64,000 nt of DNA from Azospirillum sp. B510 (GTDB lineage: Bacteria > Pseudomonadota > Alphaproteobacteria > Azospirillales > Azospirillaceae), in assembly GCF_000010725.1 (NCBI RefSeq), contig NC_013859.1, forward strand, positions 82,001 to 146,000, given 5' to 3'. Positions 30,731 through 39,500 of this stretch are shown piece by piece. The notes beneath the pieces are model-generated. The model did no database searches and was not told where the DNA came from. It was given only the letters and a program-made list of their open reading frames with translations. The translations under genes were made by a program, and so were the position numbers. The first letter of the stretch is position 1. The number at the start of each line of letters is the position of its first letter.

Positions 30731-31405
30731 TCAGTCGCCGGCCTGGACGGTGCCGCCGCGATGGTCGTCGGGCAGTGCGCCGTCGGCGGAGCCGAGCGCG
30801 CGCTGAAGGAAGACGCTGTCGGTCCAGCGGCCGAACTTGAAGCCGACCGAGCGCAGCACGCCGGCCTGTATGAAGCCGCAGGCCTCATGCAGGCGCAGCG
30901 ACGGGATGTTGGCGCTGTCCACCACGGCGACCATCTGGCGGCAGCCGGCGGCGGTGCAGGCGTCGATCAGGGTCGACAGCAGCTGGTGGCCGATCCGGCG
31001 GCCCTGGAAATCCTTGTGGATGTAGATCGAATGCTCGACCGTATAGCGGTAGGCCGGGCGCTTGCGGAACGGTGCTGCATAGGCGTAGCCGGCGATCGCG
31101 CCGCCGCTCTCCGCCACCAGATGCGGCAGCCGGCGCTTCAGCATCGCCTTGCGGCGGCGCTTCAACTCCTCGGGATGCAACGGCTCGATGTCGAAGGGAC
31201 CGAGGCCATGCTGGATGTGGTAGCCGTAGATGTCGAGCATCGCCGGCACGTCCAGCTCGGTCGACTGGCGGATGATCACCGGCGGCAGCTGGTCGAGCAC
31301 CGCCGGGACGGCAATGCCGGAGCGGATGATTTCGGAGACGGGGCGGATGAAGTCGGGGGCGTCCGCGTCGTGGGCGCCGGTGGCGGTCTCGGTCCTCACG
31401 GTCAT
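30731..31405 (-). CDS. GNAT N-acetyltransferase, phosphinothricin-acetyltransferase (Pat) type
   Basis: A 224-residue protein with a short variable N-terminus and a GNAT domain from about residue 45. IRQSTELDVPAMLDIYGYHI, AGYAYAAPFRKRPAYRYTVE, the acetyl-CoA loop in HKDFQGRRIGHQLLSTLIDA and NIPSLRLHEACGFIQAGVLR are typical of Pat/bar-type acetyltransferases. It ends 26 bp before the decarboxylase start, so the two are probably cotranscribed. This context suggests acetylation of an amine or amino acid linked to the decarboxylase, but Pat-type enzymes are diverse. Confidence 0.85.
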   Translation of the reverse strand: MTVRTETATGAHDADAPDFIRPVSEIIRSGIAVPAVLDQLPPVIIRQSTELDVPAMLDIYGYHIQHGLGPFDIEPLHPEELKRRRKAMLKRRLPHLVAESGGAIAGYAYAAPFRKRPAYRYTVEHSIYIHKDFQGRRIGHQLLSTLIDACTAAGCRQMVAVVDSANIPSLRLHEACGFIQAGVLRSVGFKFGRWTDSVFLQRALGSADGALPDDHRGGTVQAGD

Positions 31406-31619
31406 GCCCCCTGTCCAAACGCCCCCTGTTCAAACCCTGGCGCCTGCGCGTTGATGCCGCATTCGCGCGACAGCTTGATGACAATATTGCTACGATCCTG
31501 TTGCAGTCGGTTTCCGGGCCGGTGAAGTCACCGGAGATATTTGCACCGCCGTTCCATTGACCTATTCTGTCGCCCGCCGGCAGTCCGCCGGAGAACAGGC
31601 AACGGAAGGGTCGCCGGGC

Positions 31620-32630
31620 ATGGCAGGTCACATCAGGCTCGATACCGGCACCGACATGATCTGCGGCTATTTCCTGACCCCGGATGCGCCGCCGGTTCCG
31701 CTGTCCTTCGAAGAGATCGACGCGGCGGAGCGGCGCACCGACGGCGTGCTCTGGCTGCATTTCAACCTCGCCTCGGCGCGGGCGCGCGACTGGCTGGACC
31801 GGCGGAGCGGGCTCGACGAGTTCGCGCGCGAGATCTTGCTGGACGCCAACGACGACCGCACGCGTCTGGAGCCGTTCGATGACGGTTTCCTCGCCGTGCT
31901 GAGCGACATGCATTACGACTTCAACTTCGAGCCGTCGGACATCGGCGCCCTGCGGCTGTTCATGGACGAACGCCGGATCGTCAGCTGCCGGCGGCATCCG
32001 CTGAAGGCGATCGACCGCCTGCGCAAGTCGCTGCACGACCAGGGCCGCTACGGCAGCACCGCCGAACTGATGGCCGACCTTATCGACATGCTGGCCGACA
32101 CGCTGGGCGATGTCGTGACGCGGGCCGAAGCCGATCTGGACAAGGTGGAGGACACCGTCCTCACCGAACGCTACCAGCTCGCCCGGCAGCGCCTTGGCCA
32201 GCTGCGCCAGTTGATCGTCCGGCTGCGGCGCCATGTGTCGCCGCAGCGGGTGGCGCTGGCCCGTCTCGCCAACAGCGGCGTGCCATGGATCAGCGATGAC
32301 GACCGCGCCCGCCTGGGCCATGCGGTGGAGAAGTTCGCCGGCGTGCTCTATGACATCGAGGCGTTGCAGGACCGGGCCAAGGTGCTGCAGGACGAGCTTC
32401 TGGCCCGTGTCGCCGACCAGCAGAACCACAGCCTGCATGTGCTGGCGGTGGTGACGGTGATCTTCGCGCCGATGACGCTGATTTCCGGCATCTTCGGCAT
32501 GAATGTGATGGGGGTGCCCGGCGTCGGTGGTCCCGAGGACCATGTGTCGCCGCATTCCTTCTGGTGGGTCATGCTGTCGATCCTGCTGTCCGGCCTCGCC
32601 ATGCTGTTCTTCCTGCGTCCGCGCCGGTAA
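31620..32630 (+). CDS. CorA/ZntB-family divalent metal transporter
   Basis: A 336-residue protein from ATG 31620, which has GGAAGGG upstream; the frame is open further 5'. A large cytoplasmic N-terminal domain (1-265) with WLHFNLASARARDWLDR and a long helix (LMADLIDMLADTLGDVVTRA) leads to two C-terminal membrane helices. The signature GMN follows the first (LISGIFGMNVMG) and the last helix is SFWWVMLSILLSGLAMLFFL. The loop after GMN (GVPGVGGPEDH) is not the Mg-selective MPEL, so a ZntB-like zinc or other cation role is as likely as Mg uptake. It is divergent from the GNAT/decarboxylase pair. Confidence 0.88.
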   Translation: MAGHIRLDTGTDMICGYFLTPDAPPVPLSFEEIDAAERRTDGVLWLHFNLASARARDWLDRRSGLDEFAREILLDANDDRTRLEPFDDGFLAVLSDMHYDFNFEPSDIGALRLFMDERRIVSCRRHPLKAIDRLRKSLHDQGRYGSTAELMADLIDMLADTLGDVVTRAEADLDKVEDTVLTERYQLARQRLGQLRQLIVRLRRHVSPQRVALARLANSGVPWISDDDRARLGHAVEKFAGVLYDIEALQDRAKVLQDELLARVADQQNHSLHVLAVVTVIFAPMTLISGIFGMNVMGVPGVGGPEDHVSPHSFWWVMLSILLSGLAMLFFLRPRR

Positions 32631-32762
32631 CCGCATCGCGTGACGGCGGAACCACCTTCCCGACTCCACCATGAGCGGATGGGACGGTTTTGTCTCGAAC
32701 CTGTTGCGCATGGTCGCCCGGTCGAAGGATAAGGTAAGCCAAGGCCGCCGGATGGGACGGCC

Positions 32763-33338
32763 ATGGGGACCGCGATGGGCGATTCGGACGATCTCTTCGA
32801 CATCTACCGCAAGGACCAGGGCAAGGCGGCCCTGACAGGGCCGGAGCTTGCGGCCGCTCTGGCCGACACCGTGCGGCGCAGCCTGACGCTGATCGAGGAG
32901 TTGTGCGCGGAGGTGACGCGGGCGCTTACCCAGGCCCGCTACGGCACGCGGCTGGCGCAGTCGGTGACGGATCGCTCCAGCTATGTGCGGCTGGACCGCC
33001 GGTCCGAGAGTTTCCGTGACTATCTTAGAACCTGGAGCCAGCAGCGGGCCGAGCGCGGTGGCGGCGGCATGCATTGGGAGGCCCAGATCCTGGTTACCGA
33101 TCACCGGCGGACGACCAGGGAGATCGGCATCGGCATCGCCTTCGAATGGCCCGGCGCGGCCGGGATCGGGGGCGGAGAAGGGGCGGGAGACGGTGGCCTC
33201 GCCTTCGTCGAGTTCTGGCCGACCGGCGCCGGCGTGTCCCTGCCGTCCGACGCCCGCGGCTTCCAGCGGGCGCTGGTCGCCTGCATCATCAAGCTGGAGC
33301 AGGCCGGCGAGCTGGCGAGCGTGAAGGACCGCGGTTAG
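32763..33338 (+). CDS. Hypothetical protein beside the flagellar cluster
   Basis: A 191-residue soluble protein with no recognised domain. Residues 24-65 are helical (ELAAALADTVRRSLTLIEEL), residues 65-100 are charged and include SYVRLDRRSESFRDYLRTWS. A C-terminal beta-rich part (EAQILVTDHRRTTREIGIGI, LAFVEFWPTGAGVSLPSD) ends in a short helix. It is convergent with flgN, whose stop lies three bases away. ATG 32763 or 32775 may be the start. It may be unrelated to motility despite the proximity. Confidence 0.6.
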   Translation: MGTAMGDSDDLFDIYRKDQGKAALTGPELAAALADTVRRSLTLIEELCAEVTRALTQARYGTRLAQSVTDRSSYVRLDRRSESFRDYLRTWSQQRAERGGGGMHWEAQILVTDHRRTTREIGIGIAFEWPGAAGIGGGEGAGDGGLAFVEFWPTGAGVSLPSDARGFQRALVACIIKLEQAGELASVKDRG

Positions 33339-33341
33339 GCG

Positions 33342-33860
33342 TTACAGCGTCGCGTTCAGGCCGGAGGCCGAGAGTTCCACCGGACGCCGGGCCTGCCCGT
33401 CGCGGGCATAGGTGCCGTCGCTCGACGCCTTTTCCAGCGCCGCCAGCAGGTTGCGGTTGATGGTCAGCACCGCCTTGCGCAGGGCGACGAGCCCGCTGGC
33501 ATTGACGGACACCGCGCGTTCCAGCCGGTCGATCCGCTCCAGCGTCATCGCCCGCAGATCGTCGGGCAGGCGGATCCCCTCGTCGCGCGCCCGTGTCACG
33601 GCGCCCTCCAGCTGTTCGGCCATCGCCGCCTTGCGGTGGGCGAAGGCCTCCAGCCGGTCGAGCATGCCGACGGCGATGCAGGCCGATTCCTCCTCCAGCA
33701 CCGCCGCCAGCGCCTCCACCGCGTCGAGGAAGTCGCGCACCAGCAGCGCGGTCGCGCCGTCATAGCCGGGATCGGGGGCGGCCGGCCCCTCGGCCTCGGC
33801 CTGCTCGGGCCGGTGGTCGGGAGCGAATTCGTGGATCAGGTCCTTGAGGGTGACGCTCAT
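33342..33860 (-). CDS. flgN: FlgN-like flagellar export chaperone
   Basis: A 172-residue, highly helical protein: LLVRDFLDAVEALAAVLEEE, ACIAVGMLDRLEAFAHRKAA and AVLTINRNLLAALEKASSDG match the heptad-rich pattern of FlgN, the chaperone that brings hook-associated proteins FlgK and FlgL to the export gate. The first 35 residues are acidic and variable. It is the last gene of the flgE-flgK-flgL-flgI-flgJ unit and overlaps flgJ by four bases. FlgN sequences diverge strongly, so the call rests on pattern and context. Confidence 0.75.
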   Translation of the reverse strand: MSVTLKDLIHEFAPDHRPEQAEAEGPAAPDPGYDGATALLVRDFLDAVEALAAVLEEESACIAVGMLDRLEAFAHRKAAMAEQLEGAVTRARDEGIRLPDDLRAMTLERIDRLERAVSVNASGLVALRKAVLTINRNLLAALEKASSDGTYARDGQARRPVELSASGLNATL

Positions 33861-34216
33861 GCTCCCCGCTCCATGCGCGTGGCCGCCTGGGCGGCGTAAA
33901 GGCGGGCGATCTCGTCATGCACCATCCGGCCGATGCCCAGCGTGCCGGACTGGGCGATGGCCTTGCCATATTCCTGCAACATCATGCTGCGCCATGGCTT
34001 TTCCGCCGGCCCGCCGCCGCCGAACAGCGGGCTTTCGCGCATGCCCGCGAACATGCTTTCCATCAGCTGGCCGACCAGCATCGCCTCGAACTCCTTCGCC
34101 GCCTTGTCGGCGGCGGCCGGGCTTGGAATGGCGGTGCCGGGGATGGCGTTACCGGGAATGGCCGGCGCCGGGCTGGTGGCGGCCGTGGAACGGAGGGGTG
34201 TCGCGGCGATGTCCAT
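33857..34216 (-). CDS. flgJ: FlgJ-type rod-binding protein (no muramidase domain)
   Basis: A 119-residue protein. KAAKEFEAMLVGQLMESMFA and LMESMFAGMRESPLFGGG, then MMLQEYGKAIAQSGTLGIGR, are the rod-binding (CheL/FlgJ N-terminal) motif. The peptidoglycan hydrolase half of enterobacterial FlgJ is absent, as usual in alphaproteobacteria, so another enzyme must open the wall for the rod. It lies between flgI and flgN and overlaps flgN by four bases. Confidence 0.85.
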   Translation of the reverse strand: MDIAATPLRSTAATSPAPAIPGNAIPGTAIPSPAAADKAAKEFEAMLVGQLMESMFAGMRESPLFGGGGPAEKPWRSMMLQEYGKAIAQSGTLGIGRMVHDEIARLYAAQAATRMERGA

Positions 34217-34231
34217 CGTCGTCTCCCGCGG

Positions 34232-35404
34232 TCAGATGATTTCCAGATCGGCGTGCAGGGCGCCGGCGGCCTTGATCGCCTGGAGGATGGCGACCATGTC
34301 GCGCGGCCCCACCCCCAGCGCGTTCAGCCCGTTGACCAGCTGTTGCAGGCTGACATTGCCGCCGACGGTCACGAATTGCCGGCCGTTGCCCTCCTGCACC
34401 TGCACGTCGGTGCGCGGCACCACCACGGTGGAGCCGTTGCTGAAGGGTTGCGGCTGCGACACCTGCGGCGTCTCGACGACGCGGACGGTCAGGTTGCCCT
34501 GGGTGATGGCGACGCGGCTGACCCGCACGTCGTCGCCGATGACGATGGTGCCGCTGCGCTCGTCCACCACCACGCGGGCGATGGCGTCGGGGCGGACCGG
34601 CAGCTGTTCGATCTCGCCGATCAGGCGGGAAACGTTGCCGACATAGGAGCCGGTGATCCGCACATCGACGGTGGTCAGGTCGACCACCCGGGCATTGCCG
34701 GCGCCGAGACGACTATTCACCGCGTCGGCGATGCGGATCGCCGTGGTGAAGTCGGGGTTGCGCAGGGCCATGCGCACCGCGCCGACGTCGTTCAGCGCGA
34801 ATTTCAGCTCGCGCTCCACCGTGGCGCCGTTGGCGATGCGGGCGGTGGTCGGAACCCCCTTGGTCACCGTCGCCGCGGCGCCGCCGGCGGTGTAGCCGCT
34901 GACCGACAGCGGCCCCTGGGCCACCGCATAGGCCTCGCCATCCGCGCCCAGCAGCGGCGTCACCACCAGCGTGCCGCCCAGCAGGCTGGTGGCGTCGCCC
35001 AGCGCCGAGACGGTGACGTCCACATTGGTGCCCTGGCGTGGAAAGGGCGGCAGGCTGGCCGTCACCATCACCGCCGCGGCATTGCGGGTGCGCAGCGTCT
35101 CGCCGCGGGTGTTGATGCCCAGCCGCTCCATCATCCCCTTCAGGCTCTGTTCGGTGAAGGGTGTGTTGATCAGCCGGTCGCCGGTACCGTTCAGCCCGAC
35201 CACCAGGCCGTAGCCGACCAGCTGGTTGCGGCGGACCCCGTCGAAGGTGACCAGATCCTTGACCCGCGTCTGCGCCGCCGCCGGGGCGGGCGGGAGCGCC
35301 AATGCCGCGGCGAGCGCCAGCAGCAATCCGGCGACCCGCGCGGGAACGCGGCTGCGGGCGGGCCGGAGCCGGCGCGGAACGGGGGCCTGGATGCCGGGGC
35401 TCAT
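34232..35404 (-). CDS. flgI: Flagellar P-ring protein FlgI
   Basis: A 390-residue protein with an N-terminal signal peptide (VAGLLLALAAALALPPAPAAAQ) after a basic leader. VKDLVTFDGVRRNQLVGYGL, VVGLNGTGD, AAAVMVTASLPPF and DVRVSRVAITQGNLTV are classic FlgI motifs. It ends with MVAILQAIKAAGALHADLEI. It assembles in the periplasm into the P ring around the rod with help from FlgA. Full length; it sits between flgL and flgJ on the same transcript. Confidence 0.95.
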   Translation of the reverse strand: MSPGIQAPVPRRLRPARSRVPARVAGLLLALAAALALPPAPAAAQTRVKDLVTFDGVRRNQLVGYGLVVGLNGTGDRLINTPFTEQSLKGMMERLGINTRGETLRTRNAAAVMVTASLPPFPRQGTNVDVTVSALGDATSLLGGTLVVTPLLGADGEAYAVAQGPLSVSGYTAGGAAATVTKGVPTTARIANGATVERELKFALNDVGAVRMALRNPDFTTAIRIADAVNSRLGAGNARVVDLTTVDVRITGSYVGNVSRLIGEIEQLPVRPDAIARVVVDERSGTIVIGDDVRVSRVAITQGNLTVRVVETPQVSQPQPFSNGSTVVVPRTDVQVQEGNGRQFVTVGGNVSLQQLVNGLNALGVGPRDMVAILQAIKAAGALHADLEII

Positions 35405-35415
35405 GGTGATGCGGC

Positions 35416-36519
35416 CTAGAGGTAGTTGGTCAGGCGCAGCTTGGCGATGCGCGCGGTGGCGCTGGAGGTGGCGTCGATCTGCGCCTCCAGCTGGGTGATC
35501 CGCGTGCTTGCCTCGTAGGGATCGACGCCTTCCAGCGTGTCGATCTGGAGGCTGAGGATCGATTTCTGCGTCTTGTGCTGTTCGGCGAGCGTCGCCACCT
35601 GGGCGCGCTGGATGCCGAGCTGGGCCGTCGCCTCCCGCAGCTTGCCGAGGCCGCCGGACAGCTTGTCCACCGCCGTTTTGATGTAGTCGGGATAGGCGTC
35701 GACATCCATCTTCGAGCTGTCGACCGCCGCCAGCATGTAGATGCCTTCCAGCATCTGCCGCATCATCGGGTCGTTGGCCTGCACGCCATAGGCGATGGCG
35801 GCGGAGTCCGCCGGCTGGCCGCTGACCCGCGGCGATGCGGTGCCGCCGGGCTGGAGCGCCGTGGTGCCGGTGTAGAAGCCGCCTTCGAAGGTATCGGTCA
35901 GCGGGGCGGGCGCCGGCGTCGCCGGATCGCGCACGGCGAACAGATCGTCGAGCCGGGCGACGACCGCCGCGGTCTCCGCCGCCGTGGTCGGCATCGCCGG
36001 GCCGCCGGTGGCCGACTGGATGGCGTCGCGGACGATCTGCATCGGCGCGCGCAGGCCCGACTTGTCGCCATCGACGTTGCGCATCGGCGGCTGGTCCAGC
36101 GCGGTGCCGGCGAAGAGGTAGACGTTGCCGGCCGAGGCGTTCAGCAGCCCGACCACCTGATCCAGCACGCCGCGCGCCCGGATCTGAAGCGAGCTGCCGG
36201 TCGGCGACTGCTGCCCCAGCCCGGTGGAGGCGGCGGCCAGCAGATCGGTGCCGGAGGTGAGGATGCTGGTCATCGCGCTGTCCATCATCTTCATCCGGCC
36301 GTCGAGCAGGTCGGTGGTCTTCACATACTCGTCGGTGCGGTCGAACAGGTTGCGCAGTGCTATGTCGCGGCCGGTGCCGGCGCCGATGGTGGCGGCGACG
36401 TCGGCATGGATTCCGGTCGCCACCTCCTCGTTGGCGCGGGTGAGATCGAGCTGCTGCCGGGTCATGGTGCTTTGCAGCGTCCGGCTCATCCCCAACGTGG
36501 ACAGGGCATTGTACAGCAT
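35416..36519 (-). CDS. flgL: Hook-filament junction protein FlgL (HAP3)
   Basis: A 367-residue protein with flagellin-like ends. The N-terminus (LSTLGMSRTLQSTMTRQQLD, LTRANEEVATGIHADVAATI) and C-terminus (LSLQIDTLEGVDPYEASTRI, TQLEAQIDATSSATARIAKL) form the coiled D0/D1 pair, with a variable middle. It links hook-associated FlgK to the filament. It starts five bases after the flgK stop. Confidence 0.9.
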   Translation of the reverse strand: MLYNALSTLGMSRTLQSTMTRQQLDLTRANEEVATGIHADVAATIGAGTGRDIALRNLFDRTDEYVKTTDLLDGRMKMMDSAMTSILTSGTDLLAAASTGLGQQSPTGSSLQIRARGVLDQVVGLLNASAGNVYLFAGTALDQPPMRNVDGDKSGLRAPMQIVRDAIQSATGGPAMPTTAAETAAVVARLDDLFAVRDPATPAPAPLTDTFEGGFYTGTTALQPGGTASPRVSGQPADSAAIAYGVQANDPMMRQMLEGIYMLAAVDSSKMDVDAYPDYIKTAVDKLSGGLGKLREATAQLGIQRAQVATLAEQHKTQKSILSLQIDTLEGVDPYEASTRITQLEAQIDATSSATARIAKLRLTNYL

Positions 36520-36523
36520 CGGC

Positions 36524-37921
36524 TTACCCCTTGATCTGGAGCAGGACGTCGATCATGCGGCCGGCGACCTGCACCACCTGGGCGCTGGCGCCATAGCTCT
36601 GCTCGATCAGCAGCAGTTTCTGCATCTCGTCGTCGATGTTGACGCCGTCGCGGTTGATGCGGGCGCTTTCCAGCGTGTCGGCGCTGATCTTGCGCGCGTT
36701 CATCTCCGACTCCGCACCGGTGCGGTAGCCCTGCTGGGCCGACACCATGGCGGTGGCGTAGCTGCCGAGCGTCGCCGAAGCCGGCATGTCGGTGGCGGTG
36801 AAGCCGCGGGCGGCGGTGAAGACGGCCTGGAACTTTTCGATCTGCGTCTGGTCGCCCGGCTTCAGCGCGGCGGCCGCCTGCACGCCGCTCTGGATTCGCC
36901 AGCTTTCCGTCTTCACCACGCCGTTGACGGCGATGCGCGAGGCCAGCCCGGCGGTGGCGCCATAGGCCGCACCGGCATCGGTGAACAGGCCGGGCTTGGT
37001 CGGATCGGCCTCCGCCCCCTGGAAGCCCTGGACCAGACCGGCGGCCAACTCGTCCAGCTGGGCCAGCGCGCGGGGCATGTCCTGTTTGATGGTCTGGACA
37101 TAGCCCATGATGCGGCCGCTCTGGATCTCGCTGTCGGGCTTGGCCGACAGGGCGACGCCGTTGGCCGTCACCTCGCCGCCGACCAGCGTCAGCGGCTGTT
37201 CGCCCGGCGCCAGCGGGTGGTCGAGCAGGGTCTGGCCGTTGCGGGTCATCACCACCATCTGGCCGTCCTCGCGGCTGTAGGTGCGGATGCCGATCTCCTG
37301 CGAGACCTGATCGAGCAGACGGTCGCGCTCGTCGCGCAGGTCGCCGGCATCGCCGCCGCGCGTCTCCAGCGTCGCGATCCGGCCATTCAGCTCGCTGACG
37401 CGCTGGAGCGAGCCGTTCACCGCATCGACGGAGGTCTGCAACCGGTCCTTCGCGTCGGCCAGCACCGTTTGCGCCGCCTGCGCGTTGCGGTTCAGCCCGT
37501 CCGCCAGGGCCGACGCCTGCGACACCACGGCGTTGCGGGCGGCATCGTCGTTGGGCATGTCATGCAGGCGGGAGAAGGCCTGCTGCAACTTCGACAGTTG
37601 GGTCGAGACCGATTTCTCGTCCTGCGGCTGCCCCAGCACCAGCGCATAGTCGGCCAGCGCCGACGCCCGCGCCTGCTGGCCGGTGTAGCGGCTGGTCTCG
37701 AAGCGGGCGTCGCGGATCAGCAGCTCGTCGACCTTGCGGGCGACCGCGTCCACCCGGACCCCGGCGCCGCGGCCGGCGGTGGTGACCGCGCTCAGATCCA
37801 GCTCGCGCCGCACATAGCCGGCGGTGGTGGCGTTGGCGAGGTTGTGGGACAGCATCGCCGCCTGCTGCTGCGTCGTGCGCAGGCCGGACAGCGCGGCGGT
37901 GAGGGCGAGTTGAACGCTCAT
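36524..37921 (-). CDS. flgK: Hook-filament junction protein FlgK (HAP1)
   Basis: A 465-residue protein. The N-terminal ALSGLRTTQQQAAMLSHNLA, NATTAGYVRRELDL is the rod/hook signature. The centre contains LQRVSELNGRIATLETRGGD, AGDLRDERDRLLDQVSQEIG, a FlgK hallmark. The C-terminus ends LLLIEQSYGASAQVVQVAGR, MIDVLLQIKG. Its N-terminal region differs from FlgL in having the Asn-Ala-Thr-Thr-x-Gly motif shared with FlgE. It lies between flgE and flgL. Confidence 0.93.
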   Translation of the reverse strand: MSVQLALTAALSGLRTTQQQAAMLSHNLANATTAGYVRRELDLSAVTTAGRGAGVRVDAVARKVDELLIRDARFETSRYTGQQARASALADYALVLGQPQDEKSVSTQLSKLQQAFSRLHDMPNDDAARNAVVSQASALADGLNRNAQAAQTVLADAKDRLQTSVDAVNGSLQRVSELNGRIATLETRGGDAGDLRDERDRLLDQVSQEIGIRTYSREDGQMVVMTRNGQTLLDHPLAPGEQPLTLVGGEVTANGVALSAKPDSEIQSGRIMGYVQTIKQDMPRALAQLDELAAGLVQGFQGAEADPTKPGLFTDAGAAYGATAGLASRIAVNGVVKTESWRIQSGVQAAAALKPGDQTQIEKFQAVFTAARGFTATDMPASATLGSYATAMVSAQQGYRTGAESEMNARKISADTLESARINRDGVNIDDEMQKLLLIEQSYGASAQVVQVAGRMIDVLLQIKG

Positions 37922-37943
37922 GGCCGGGATTCCCGCTTAAGGC

Positions 37944-39227
37944 TCAGCGTTTCAGGCGCGTGGTTTCTTCGACCATCTCGTCGGTCGTGCGCACCAGGGT
38001 GGCGCTGGACGAGTAGGCGCGCTGGGTCTCGATCAGCGAGACCAGTTCGGTCGCGATGTCGACGTTCGACTGCTCCAGCGCGCTGCCGACCACCGAGCCG
38101 GCCTTGCCGCTGTTGCCGGCCGACAGGGTCAGGGTGCCGCTGTCGCGGCCGAGCGTGAAGGTGTTGCCGGTCTGGGCGACCAGACCGTCCGGGTTGGTGA
38201 CGTTGGCCACCGGCACCTGATAGAGCGCCTGCCGCGCCCCGTTGTCGTAGAGGGCCCACAGCTTGCCGGTCCCGTCGACATTGACCGAGGTGACGCGCCC
38301 CGCCTTGGCCCCGTCGGCCGTGATCTGCGGCACGTAGTCGCCGCGCAACTGTGTGATGTCGCTGACGTTCAGGGTGAAGCTGTCAGGCGTGGGCGAGGTC
38401 GTGCTGGTCTGCGAGGTGATGGTGAAGGGCAGCGAGCCCAGCGGATTGCCGGATCCGTCCACCATCATGCCGGCATTGGGACCGACCGACGCGAAGGTGA
38501 TGCTCTGCGGGCCGGTCGGCGTCACCGTGTAGTTGCCGGGTGGTGTGACCGTCAGTTCCCATTTGCCGTCGATCGGGGTTGGCGTGGCGGCCGAATCGGG
38601 GGGCACGATCATCTTCCAGTTCAACTGGATATCCTTCGCCTCGCCCAGACTGTCGTAGAAGGTCGTGGTGGTGGTGAAGTTGGTCCCGGCCGTCGCCTGG
38701 GCCGGCAGATTGCCGGTCAGTCCCATCTTCGTGGTGCGGCTGCCGCCATAGGCGAGATTGCCGACATTGATGGTCTTCAGGTCGTCGAAACGGGTGGTGT
38801 TCACGGCCCCGAGATTGCCGTTCGGATCCAGTTTCCAGCCTTGCAGATACTGGCCGGCGGTGTTGCGCAGAAATCCGCCGTCGTCGGGCAGGAAGCTTCC
38901 GGCGCGGGTCAGGGCATAGTCGGGCGTGCCGGTGGCCCGGTTTCCGACGACGAAGAAGCCATCGCCGCTGATCGCCATGTCGGTGGAGGACCCGGTGCCG
39001 AGCAGGGTGCCATCCTGCTGCATCTGATAATGCAGGTTGGATTGAACGCCGCTGGCGGAATAGCTGGTGCGATCGCCGGGCGCGGTGACCAGGGTCGAGA
39101 AATCCACGGTGGCCCGCTTGTAGCCGACCGTCTGGGAATTGCTGATGTTGTCGGAGATGGCGGCGAGGCGCGAGCTTTGCGCCGCCATGCCGCTGACACC
39201 GGACCGCATTGCGCTGTACAGGCTCAT
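37944..39227 (-). CDS. flgE: Flagellar hook protein FlgE
   Basis: A 427-residue protein. The N-terminus AMRSGVSGMAAQSSRLAAIS, DNISNSQTVGYKRATVDFST is the flagellar rod/hook motif. GDGFFVVGNRATG, TRAGSFLPDDGGFLRNTAGQ and the FlgE D2 region (TGNLPAQATAGTNFTTTTTF) follow. The C-terminus VDIATELVSLIETQRAYSSS, ATLVRTTDEMVEETTRLKR is canonical. It is the first gene of the flgE-K-L-I-J-N unit. A CTTTAAA-type element lies about 115 bp upstream. Confidence 0.95.
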   Translation of the reverse strand: MSLYSAMRSGVSGMAAQSSRLAAISDNISNSQTVGYKRATVDFSTLVTAPGDRTSYSASGVQSNLHYQMQQDGTLLGTGSSTDMAISGDGFFVVGNRATGTPDYALTRAGSFLPDDGGFLRNTAGQYLQGWKLDPNGNLGAVNTTRFDDLKTINVGNLAYGGSRTTKMGLTGNLPAQATAGTNFTTTTTFYDSLGEAKDIQLNWKMIVPPDSAATPTPIDGKWELTVTPPGNYTVTPTGPQSITFASVGPNAGMMVDGSGNPLGSLPFTITSQTSTTSPTPDSFTLNVSDITQLRGDYVPQITADGAKAGRVTSVNVDGTGKLWALYDNGARQALYQVPVANVTNPDGLVAQTGNTFTLGRDSGTLTLSAGNSGKAGSVVGSALEQSNVDIATELVSLIETQRAYSSSATLVRTTDEMVEETTRLKR

Positions 39228-39339
39228 CCTTGGAATCCTCTGGTCAACCGTCGAACGGGCCGTCGCAGTGACGGCGAACGGAGGGGGAGTTGCGCGTTCC
39301 GGGTTTCTCCGCGGATGACTGGCGGGGTTAACGGTAGCG

Positions 39340-39366
39340 AAGGGGTTTTAAAGGGGCTTTAAAGGA
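39340..39366 (-). promoter_or_regulatory. Shared laf element upstream of flgE
   Basis: Read towards flgE the sequence is TAAAGCCCCTTTAAAACCCC, matching the element found before motA, flgF, fliF and flagellin. It is about 115 bp from the flgE start. The remainder of 39228-39500 contains no gene. Confidence 0.5.
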
Positions 39367-39443
39367 AAAGGTGAGGGGTTTTGTTAAAATGTATTTGGAT
39401 TTCATTTTGCTGAGGTGCTGACTCCGATTGCCCCATCCCTAAC

Positions 39444-39470
39444 CTTCCCCCGCGTTCCGCGAGGGAGGGG
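39444..39470 (-). terminator. Imperfect hairpin after motB
   Basis: CTTCCCCCGCG-TTC-CGCGAGGGAGG forms an 11-bp stem with two weak pairs, about 30 bp beyond the motB stop. It could end the motA-motB transcript. It resembles the GC-rich hairpin between fliN and fliP. Confidence 0.35.
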
Positions 39471-39500
39471 ACTGCCGCCACTCCTTCGCGACATTTCCCC

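Noticed and set aside
28299..30806. An 835-codon plus-strand frame opposite the decarboxylase
   Set aside because: The minus-strand decarboxylase has full PLP-enzyme motifs. The plus frame has none and shows typical GC-shadow composition.
30885..33104. A 739-codon minus-strand frame
   Set aside because: It runs antisense through the CorA-type gene and out of frame through the GNAT gene, without any recognisable domain.
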